Assembly (NCBI RefSeq): GCF_008728515.1
Contig: NC_044976.1
Span: 213,653,467 to 213,717,466 of the forward strand
DNA: 64,000 bases
Reading direction: 5' to 3'
Source: Papio anubis
Taxonomy: Eukaryota > Chordata > Mammalia > Primates > Cercopithecidae
This document shows, in pieces, positions 57,345 to 64,000 of the stretch; within the stretch, counting starts at the first letter, position 1; each line of letters begins with the position of its first letter. The position numbers and the translations under genes are program-made. The notes beneath the pieces were generated by a model. The model did no database searches, was not told the origin of the DNA, and saw only the letters and a list, made by a program, of their open reading frames with translations.

Positions 57345-57419
57345 ATGTGTGTGTGTGTTTGTATACATATACATATATCTGATATTGAATATATGTATAC
57401 ATATATATACACACACACA
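57345..57419. repeat. TG/TA/CA repeat forming an inverted repeat
   Basis: A left arm (57345-57378) of TG and TATACATA steps is mirrored by a right arm (57389-57419) of TATGTATA and CA steps, with about 10 bases between. Confidence 0.85.
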
Positions 57420-57628
57420 AGCAGTTAAGAAATACAGAGACTAGATTAAGAAATTCCTAGATCCATTCAATAGAATTCCAAAAATAAGTGAATGCTGGGA
57501 ATGACAGAGAAGTAATATTTGTAAATGCTAATAATTAATGATTTTCCATAATTGAAGAAAGACATGAAATTCTAGAGAAAGGTGTTCTCAGCTCTCTAGT
57601 ATGAATCCACATTTGGACTCATCACAGT

Positions 57629-57698
57629 GAAACTATATAGAACTACTATATAGAACTATATAGAAACTATATAGAACTATAAAGAAACTATAAAGAAA
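57629..57698 (+). repeat. Short tandem repeat of AACTATATAGA-like units
   Basis: Six imperfect copies of an 11-13 base unit, within the L1 ORF1 remnant. Confidence 0.75.
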
Positions 57699-57965
57699 AA
57701 ATCTTATAAGCTACAAGAGAGAAGGGACAAATTATTTGCAATGAAATAACAATTAGGTATTTGACAAATTTTCTATCATCCTCAATGGAGGCCAAAAGAG
57801 AATGCAATTATACCTTCAAAATGCTGAGGAGAAATAACTACCAACCAGGAATTTTATACAGAGTTAAACTAACATCTAACAGTGAGAGTGACATAAAAAT
57901 GTTCACAGATATGCAAAGATTAAGGTCGCTTCCACTCTTACAGACTCTCACTATAAGATGTCCTT

Positions 57966-58385
57966 TAGCAAGGTGAGGGTAAAAAACAACTAAACCCAGA
58001 CAGAAATTGTGGTATGCAAGGAAAAAAATGATGAGTATGAAAGTTGATGGAATATCAATTATAACTAACTATGGAGAGTCAAAACACAAATACAACATAA
58101 CTTTCATTTAAAAAGCAAAGCTAAAGTTGTTTACACTTATAGCAAAAAGGAGGTAGGTGTGATTATGATCAGTGAGTATTTGAAGAATTCCAAACCAACG
58201 AGGGACGAAGGTGAAATGGGGAGTCTTGAGGCAGGGATGATTGGGAGGGGGGAATCAATGTCCCAAAAAGAATCAGAAGGGGAAAAAGTAGCCAAATGGA
58301 TACTTGAAGAAAAACATTGGAAATGATAATCCACAATATATCACACATATGAAACTTAATTAAATTCAACAAAAAGCAAAGATTA
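57966..58385 (+). mobile_element. Old L1, inter-ORF region (inferred)
   Basis: A-rich sequence between the ORF1 and ORF2 remnants. Consensus text is not clear, and the N-terminal part of the endonuclease is missing or unrecognisable here. Confidence 0.45.
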
Positions 58386-59479
58386 TCAGATTAGAATTTT
58401 ACAGCTATATATAAAAGATTCAATCTGTCAGGAAGATGTAATAATTCTAAATTTATACATAGCTTATAACATAGACCAAAAATATATGAAGCAAAAACTG
58501 ACTTAACCAAAGGAGAAACAGTCAAATCCAAAATCATAGGGAGAGATATTAACACACCTCTCTCAGTAGCTAATAAGGAAGACCTAAATACTTGGTAATA
58601 ATATTAAAAAATCGAACAATATGATTAACAAACTTGCACACTGATTAACACATTTAGAACACTGTACCTGAGAACTAAATAACAGTCATTCTTTTCAAGT
58701 ACACCTGCACCCTTTACAATACTGACCACACAGCAAGTCTTGACAACTTTGCAAATTTCAAAATTGTATAGACTATATTATCCTACTACAGTAAAATTAA
58801 ACTAGAAATCAATCACATAAAAGCTAGAAAATCCCTACATATATTTAGAAATTAAGTAATACACTGCTATATTATTTAAGAGTCAAAGAAGAAATCACAT
58901 TAAAAATGAGAAAGTATTTAGAAATTATGACAAATATTACATATCAAAACTTAGGGAAGTCTGGTAAAGTAATGTGTAAAGGAAAAATTTTAGTTTTAAA
59001 TGCATATGATTAGAAAAGAAGGAAGACTGAAAATCAGTGTTTCAAGCATCTATCTCAAGAAATTAAGGGGGGAAATGGTAAATTAAGCAAAAGAAAGTAA
59101 AATGAACAAAATGAAAATATAAAAATAGAAGTTAATAAAATAGAAAGCAAACATATTAATGTAAGAGGGAATCAGCAAAGCCAAATACTGGTTATTGGAA
59201 AAGGCTAATGAAATTAATAAACCCATAGTAAGACTAACCAAGAGTAAAAGAGAGAAGGGACAATTAAAAACACTAGAAATGAACAGGGAGACATAACTCT
59301 ATATCCTCATACATTAAAAAGATAATAGGATAATATTATGACCAACTTTATAACAATTAACTAGAAAATTAGATTAAATGACCACTTTAAAAAGAAAAAC
59401 ATCACTTACTAAATGGACATAAAAAGAGAGACAATCTAGTCTTACAGCTATTAAAGTGAGTCTCAAATTAAAAACCTTC
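58386..59479 (+). mobile_element. Old L1 (L1M), ORF2 5' part
   Basis: Endonuclease-region text CAGGAAGATGTAATAATTCT, ATATATGAAGCAAAAACTGA and GACACACCTCTCTCAG-like blocks is followed by CATTCTTTTCAAGTACAC, AAAGAAGAAATCACATTAAA, TACATATCAAAACTTAGGGA and ACTGGTTATTGGAAAAGGCT. These lie in L1 ORF2 order up to the start of the reverse transcriptase region. No long frame survives. Confidence 0.8.
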
Positions 59480-59487
59480 CCATGCCT

Positions 59488-59753
59488 GGCTCACCCCTGT
59501 AATCCCAGCACTTTGGGAGGCAGAGGTGGGTGGATCACAAGATCAGGAGTTCGAGACCAGCCTGGCCAACATAGTGAAACCCCGTCTCTACTAAAAATAC
59601 AAAAATTAGCTGGGCATCATGGCGGGCGCCTGTAATCCCACCTACTTGGGAGGCTGAGGCAAGAGAATCACTTGAACCCAGGAGGCAGAGGTTACAATGA
59701 GCTGAGATCGTGCCACTGCACTCCAGCCCAGGTGACGGTGTGAGACTCCATCT
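59488..59753 (+). mobile_element. Alu element lacking 5' end and A tail
   Basis: Runs from GGCTCACCCCTGTAATCCCA to GTGAGACTCCATCT and stops without an A tail. The 8-base sequence CCATGCCT flanks it at 59480-59487 and 59754-59761. The first roughly 18 Alu bases are also absent. Confidence 0.93.
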
Positions 59754-59761
59754 CCATGCCT

Positions 59762-60229
59762 TCAGGAGTAAATTCTTTACAACATTCAAGGAAATAAATA
59801 GTACCAAGCTTACACAACTATTCGAGATAAGGGAAAAGGAGAGAATACTTCCCAACTCACTGTTTGAGAGTGAACAAATTCATTACCAAGAAGAAAATTA
59901 TAGTGTCAACTCTCTCATAAATACAAAAGAAAGAAAAAAAGAAAGGGAGAAGAAAGGCAGGAGAGGAAGGAGGAAGACAGGGAGGAGGGAGGAAGGAAGG
60001 AAGGGGGAAAGAAAGGGGAAAAGGAGGAGGGGAGGGAGGAAAGAAGGGAGGAAAGAAAGAAGGAAGGGAGAGAAAAAGGGAAAAAAAGGCAGGAAAAAAG
60101 GGAGCTAGGCAAAGTCAAGCCAATCAACATTAATAAAATATAATAAGGATAGAACATCATATCATCCATAGTGGGGTTTATTCTAAGAATGCAAAGTTGG
60201 TTTAATATTCACACATACGAAATAGGAAT
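59762..60229 (+). mobile_element. Old L1 (L1M), ORF2 reverse transcriptase part 1
   Basis: TAAATTCTTTACAACATTCA, AGAATACTTCCCAACTCACT and, after a purine tract, GGGTTTATTCTAAGAATGCA with AAGTTGGTTTAATATTCACA continue ORF2. In the intact protein this covers the first reverse transcriptase blocks. Confidence 0.78.
59926..60103. repeat. Purine-rich tract within the L1
   Basis: About 178 bases almost free of C and T on the plus strand, made of GAAA, GGAA and GGGA steps. It interrupts the reverse transcriptase remnant. Confidence 0.9.
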
Positions 60230-60508
60230 GTATCAGAGTTTAATTTCCTGCTTCATTGAATTCCTGCCATAGAATGTCTCTGTTCTTAGTAAATATAAAG
60301 TGAAGTATTTAGGGGTAAAAGGACATACTACCTCCAATTTAGTCTAAAGTGGTACCGAAAATAAGCAACATGCTCATATATATGTGTGTAAAGCAAATGA
60401 GGTAAAAAATAAACAACTGGTAAATCTGGGTAAAGGGTTATAAGAGTTTCTTGCACAAATCTTCAATTTTTATATGTTTTAAAGGATACCAAAATTAAAA
60501 GTTATCCA
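60230..60508 (+). mobile_element. Second L1 3' end nested in ORF2
   Basis: AAAGTGAAGTATTTAGGGGT, AAAGGACATACTACCTCCAA, GGTAAATCTGGGTAAAGGGT and ACCAAAATTAAAAGTTATCC match an L1M 3' UTR with its end. ORF2 text resumes right after it, so this is a later insertion. Confidence 0.7.
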
Positions 60509-60775
60509 AAAAATAGTGTAATTCACCTTGTAGACAAAAGAGAAAAATCATATGATCATTTCAATAAATGCAGAGGATAAGTTGATGAAATTCAGCATTC
60601 ATTATGACATAAATTCTTGGCAACCTAGAAATAGAAGGACACTACCTAAAACTGATGAAGGGCATCTATATAAAACCTACAGGAAACGTTGTATTTAATG
60701 GGAAAATGTTGAAACTTTTTCTCTGAGGCGAGGAATGAGATCACGATGCTACTGTCACAACTTGTATTCAACAGG
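60509..60775 (+). mobile_element. Old L1 (L1M), ORF2 reverse transcriptase part 2
   Basis: GAGAAAAATCATATGATCAT, TCAATAAATGCAGAGGATAA, GAAATAGAAGGACACTACCT, GGGCATCTATATAAAACCTA and GAGGCGAGGAATGAGATCAC give the reverse transcriptase palm region in order. Confidence 0.82.
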
Positions 60776-61015
60776 ACCTCCAGCAAAATACAAACCTATC
60801 CTAGAGAAACAAAGGCTTCTTACTCACCCACCAAAAAAAGATGGAGCTAAACTTAGGTGGTCTTTGCTAATCTGACGTTAGATGGGCCATTCCCTCTCTC
60901 CAAAGGTGAAGTGGGTGAAGGGAAGGAAGTGTGCTTGGGGAAAATCCTTCCGGATAGAAACCAAGATCAAAGAACAAGGGTCTCCTCTAACAATGTTCAA
61001 GGTTCTTTGAAGAAA
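60776..61015. other. Unassigned stretch inside the L1
   Basis: These 240 bases do not match L1 ORF2 in my reading. They may be an unrelated insertion or badly decayed ORF2. Confidence 0.35.
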
Positions 61016-61255
61016 GTTACAAAATACTATCAAAAGGCATAAAAGAAATCCTGAATAAATGGAGAATTAGACCGCATTGATGAATGAGAAGACTACATAT
61101 CATAAAGATGCCACTTCTTCAGAAACTCTCCACAGTTCTCTAAATCTGATGAGTTCAGATAAAACTTGACATGCTGATCCAAGAAAAAAAAAAATGTATA
61201 TGGGAGAACAAAGGCCAAAAATAGCTAAAGTCCATTTTGAAGGCAAAGAACAAGG
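61016..61255 (+). mobile_element. Old L1 (L1M), ORF2 middle/3' part
   Basis: ACAAAATACTATCAAAAGGC, AAATCCTGAATAAATGGAGA and TAGCTAAAGTCCATTTTG-like text follow the post-reverse-transcriptase region. Confidence 0.68.
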
Positions 61256-61398
61256 AGCCAGGCACTCACCTGTATGAGGAGTGGCTCACACCTGTAATCC
61301 CAGCACTTTGGGAGACTGAGACAGGAGGATTCCTTGAGCCCAGGAGCTTGAGACCAGCCTGGGCAACATAGCAAGACCCCATCTCAAAAACAAAAATT
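61256..61398 (+). mobile_element. Alu left-monomer element inside the L1
   Basis: GTGGCTCACACCTGTAATCC to AGCAAGACCCCATCTCAAAA. The start is scrambled, with GCCAGGCACTCACCTGTATG before the normal arm. Confidence 0.85.
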
Positions 61399-61705
61399 AT
61401 CAATGAAACTTTAAAAGAAAGGAAACAACCCAGAATATAGAAACAACTCTCAAAATTCAACCATAAAAGGACAGATAATCCAAGTAAATAATGGGAAATA
61501 CTGGAACAGGCATTTCACAGAAGACCTACAGATGGCAGTGAGCATGAGAAGGGACTTTAGGTTTCCCTACCTATGAGGGAAAGGAATGTTGGAATCACAA
61601 TGGGATATTTCTGCACAACTATAAGAGTGACTTATAAAATACAGCGGCAACCCACATGTTGACAAGACTGTGGAGAAACTGGCTCACTCATACCCTGCTG
61701 GTGTG
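61399..61705 (+). mobile_element. Old L1 (L1M), ORF2 C-terminal part
   Basis: CAACTCTCAAAATTCAACCA, GGCATTTCACAGAAGACCTA and GACTGTGGAGAAACTGGCTC follow the end of L1 ORF2. Confidence 0.75.
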
Positions 61706-61744
61706 CACCAGCTCTTGGCATTTCCCACCCTCTCTGGTTTTGCC

Positions 61745-61995
61745 ATCCCCACGGGTTAAGGGGGCATCTCCTTGCCATTTGGTACATTTCCCTGACGACT
61801 AGTGAGGTTTGGCATCTCCTGTGTCAAGGCCCATTTCACTTTCTTCTTTGGTAAAACGTCTTCCATTCATTTTCTAGTTGGGTCATCCATCTCGTTCTTC
61901 TTGATTTGTAGGATTTTTGTTTGTTTTTACTAAGGACTGGATGAGTCCATATCTTCTCTCGCTGTGTGAGTTGCCTTTTTACTCTTGTGTATTTT
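61745..61995 (-). mobile_element. Inverted L1 ORF2 3' fragment
   Basis: The plus strand reads CATTTCCCTGACGACTAGTG, TTCTTCTTTGGTAAAACGTC, ATTTTCTAGTTGGGTCATCC and GTGAGTTGCCTTTTTACTC. This is the reverse complement of the same L1 ORF2 region found in forward orientation at 61438-61620. Confidence 0.72.
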
Positions 61996-62394
61996 TAAAA
62001 AACAACCAAACAAGACTGTTCTCACAAGCTTGTACATGCAGAGAATATCTCTAGATGGACAAGCAAGAAACTGGTACTAGGGGCTGCTACTGAGAAGGGA
62101 AGTGAAGTGCCGGAGAAAGGAGGTATAGGAGGTACACTTTTCTCTGTGTCCTTTTGCATACTTTTTTTGCAAATCTTTATGGGCAAATGCATGTGTTTTA
62201 AACTTTGAGACAAAGGAAAGGCACCAGATAGCCATCATTAAGTAGGTGCTAACTTTTCTTCTAATTGTATTTCACAATAGTTGCAGTGGCAAGAAAAAGG
62301 CTAAGGGTCCCTGTCCTAGCCAGTACCTTTCATGATTGAGCCTGTGCCCTCTGGTCCTCTCAGTTCAGAGAATGTATCCCCTGGCATTCTAACT
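61996..62394. other. Unique sequence, no gene seen
   Basis: No repeat or exon recognised. Confidence 0.4.
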
Positions 62395-62550
62395 GTGGAG
62401 CAGTACAGTGCAGCATGGTAGCAACGAGAGCAGCTCTGCAGTCAGACTACCTGGGTTGTCACCCAGCTCCTCCACCATCTCTTGTATGACCTCGGCAGAG
62501 TTACCTGGCCTTTCTATGCTTCCGCTAAGGAACACGGCAATTCCTACTGT
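62395..62550 (+). repeat. MIR SINE, 5' part
   Basis: ACAGTGCAGCATGGTAGCAA, GCAGTCAGACTACCTGGGTT, CAGCTCCTCCACCATCTCTT and TGACCTCGGCAGAGTTACCT give the tRNA-derived head and core of forward MIR. Confidence 0.85.
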
Positions 62551-62634
62551 GGTCAATGTCCCTCGATGGTCCCCGCCTCTGTGGCAGAGGTGATGGGACC
62601 TCACTTCCACCATGAAGTGACAATGGACTGTGGC

Positions 62635-62990
62635 TTCCATCCTAGCACACCTTCCCTCACTCCCTTGCTGTGAAGAGAGTCAGGTCCCATGTTGCAAGCT
62701 GCCCAGTGGAGAGGCCCACATAGCAAGGAACTAATGTCTCCAGCCAGCAGCCAGTAAGGAACTGAATCCTGCCAACGAATCCTGCTAACAGCCAGTGAGT
62801 AAGCTGCAAAGTGGATCCTGCCCCAGCCCAGCCTTGAGATGGCTCCATCCCAGGATCATCTTTGACTGCAGCCTGGCGAGAGACCCTGAGCCAGAGGGAC
62901 CCAGCTCAGCCAGTCCCAGATTCCCGAGCCACAGAGACTTGAGATAATCAATTGTTGTTTTAAACCTACAGCAACACAAAAAGAAACAGA
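62635..62990 (+). mobile_element. MLT1-type LTR, 3' part
   Basis: CAGCCAGTGAGTAAGCTGCA, AAGTGGATCCTGCCCCAGCC, GCGAGAGACCCTGAGCCAGA, CCAGATTCCCGAGCCACAGA and TTGTTGTTTTAAACC match the 3' half of an MLT1 LTR in forward orientation. Confidence 0.82.
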
Positions 62991-63304
62991 AAGACTAGGA
63001 AGTGTCTCTCCTGAAAAATGCATCATTCACCTGTCCAAAGCAAGGGGTCAGACAGACCAATGGGTTATACAGAACCCCTTCCAGTGAGGGGACCCTATGA
63101 AGCTCTCAAAATACAACAGTAAATCCTTGATGTTTAAACAAAGTGCTCAAGGCAACTGGTGACTTGGTGAATTTAATTTCCTGGTTAACTGGATGAATCT
63201 TTCTGATGGGATCTTAGAGCTTCGTTGTACCTCACAGATCATTACACACATAAGGAAGCTGAAGCTGAGAATAATTACCTTCTGCAAGTCGTGAGGCTTT
63301 CTCA

Positions 63305-63362
63305 TGGCAAACCCTCGCACAGTGCCTGCCACACAGTAGAAGCTCAATAAATAACTGTTCAA
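63305..63362 (+). repeat. MIR/L2 3' end
   Basis: CACAGTGCCTGCCACACAGT and AGAAGCTCAATAAATAACTG are the shared 3' end of MIR and L2. The upstream text 63230-63300 may be a decayed MIR body. Confidence 0.7.
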
Positions 63363-63454
63363 AGAAGGAAGGAAGGGAGAACAGGTGGCAGGGAGAAAGG
63401 AAGGGAATCTTTGCCTCTCTATTGGTGAAACTTCTTAAATTCTTGGCTGCAGTG

Positions 63455-63690
63455 CAAGGAAAGCTTGGACTCATAGTCAGGAGACTTGAATTCAAGTCCC
63501 AGCTCCACACTTAGATGTGTAGCCTGGGTGACCCCTTGACCTCACACTTCCCACCTTATGCCTTACCTGCCCAGGTGCAAAACAGGAAAAAATGATACTT
63601 CCCATGTCCTAGAGTCTCAGTGAGATTCCAGTGAAATCTCATATGGGAAGCACTTTCTACATTGCAGAGTGGTATACAGATTTTGCTCTC
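63455..63690 (+). repeat. MIR SINE
   Basis: GGAGACTTGAATTCAAGTCC, CAGCTCCACACTTAGATGTG, GCCTGGGTGACCCCTTGACC and GCAAAACAGGAAAAAATGAT match forward MIR. Confidence 0.82.
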
Positions 63691-63751
63691 CTTATTTCTA
63701 AAATGTGCTGTCCACTGCATTGTCTTAAAAAGCAAACTATAAAAACATCCA

Positions 63752-64000
63752 GGCCAGGTGCAGTGGCTCATGCCAGTAATCCCAGCACTTTAGGAGGCCA
63801 AAGGGAGCAAATTGCTCAAGCCCAGAAGTTCAAGACCAGCCCAGGCAACATAGTGAAACCCTGTCTCTAGAAAAATTAGCCAGACTTGAGGAATGTGCCT
63901 GTAGTCCCAGCTACTCAGGAGGCTGAGATGGGAGGATCGATTGAGCCCTGGAGTTCGAGGCTGCAGTGAGCTGAGATCGCACCCCTGCACTCCAGCCAGG
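63752..64000 (+). mobile_element. AluJ-type element, cut by the window edge
   Basis: From GGCCAGGTGCAGTGGCTCAT through the right arm to CTGCACTCCAGCCAGG at the last base. The tail lies outside the window. Confidence 0.94.

Larger units (their letters stand above)
56630..57965 (+). mobile_element. Old L1 (L1M), ORF1 remnant, interrupted
   Basis: ORF1-like text starts near 56640. Two Alu elements (56797 and 57206) and a TG/TA repeat interrupt it. The best preserved part is the C-terminal domain, plus-strand frame 57761-57976: MEAKRECNYTFKMLR, QPGILYRVKLTS and KMFTDMQRLR lie in the order of the RNA-binding C-terminus of L1 ORF1p. Stop codons and indels make it non-functional. Confidence 0.75.

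Overview
This 64 kb window is nuclear DNA from a primate, most likely human or another ape. The evidence is the dense interspersed repeats: I count 33 Alu elements or Alu monomers (J, S and one Y-like type), old L1 pieces, L2 and MIR fossils, MaLR-type LTRs, DNA-transposon relics and long microsatellites. I found no convincing protein-coding gene, rRNA, tRNA, CRISPR array or bacterial-type operon. Every open frame is short, carries no recognisable domain, or is a shadow of a repeat. The window reads as intergenic or intronic sequence. All repeat family calls are by eye against remembered consensus features, so edges are usually good to about 10-20 bases and subfamily names are tentative. Where a target-site duplication (TSD) is visible the edges are exact. 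| Layout. 1-9 kb: mostly unique sequence with MIR and L2 fossils, three Alu pieces and a CpG-dense patch near 6.6 kb. 9-13 kb: a layered locus in which an LTR sits inside a MIR, an Alu sits inside the LTR, and a second Alu-free copy of the junction lies 1.2 kb away beyond a TA-rich repeat. 13-21 kb: unique sequence, an L1 3' end, and a 1.06 kb CA-rich minisatellite carrying 17 CACGTG E-boxes. 21-27 kb: a 357-base pyrimidine tract grown from an Alu tail, then Alus and an L1 3' end. 27-31 kb: MIR and L2 fossils around a repeat-poor block. 31-43 kb: nested L1/Alu, a 600-base L2 copy, Alus, and an Alu tail expanded into 23 GGAA units. 43-53 kb: a TATC microsatellite, a Tigger-like element inside a hAT-like element, a MER5-like element, an MLT1-type LTR holding an Alu, and Alus. 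53.5-55.1 kb: an Alu cluster. 55.9-62 kb: an LTR-like repeat followed by a decayed L1 (ORF1 and ORF2 remnants) broken by later insertions, ending beside an inverted L1 piece. 62-64 kb: MIR and MLT1 fossils and an Alu cut by the window edge. | No genes work together here. The functional candidates are regulatory or structural: the CpG patch, the E-box minisatellite, the GGAA array, a perfect CRE in a MIR fossil, and the polypurine/polypyrimidine tracts. I did not find evidence for an undescribed biological system.
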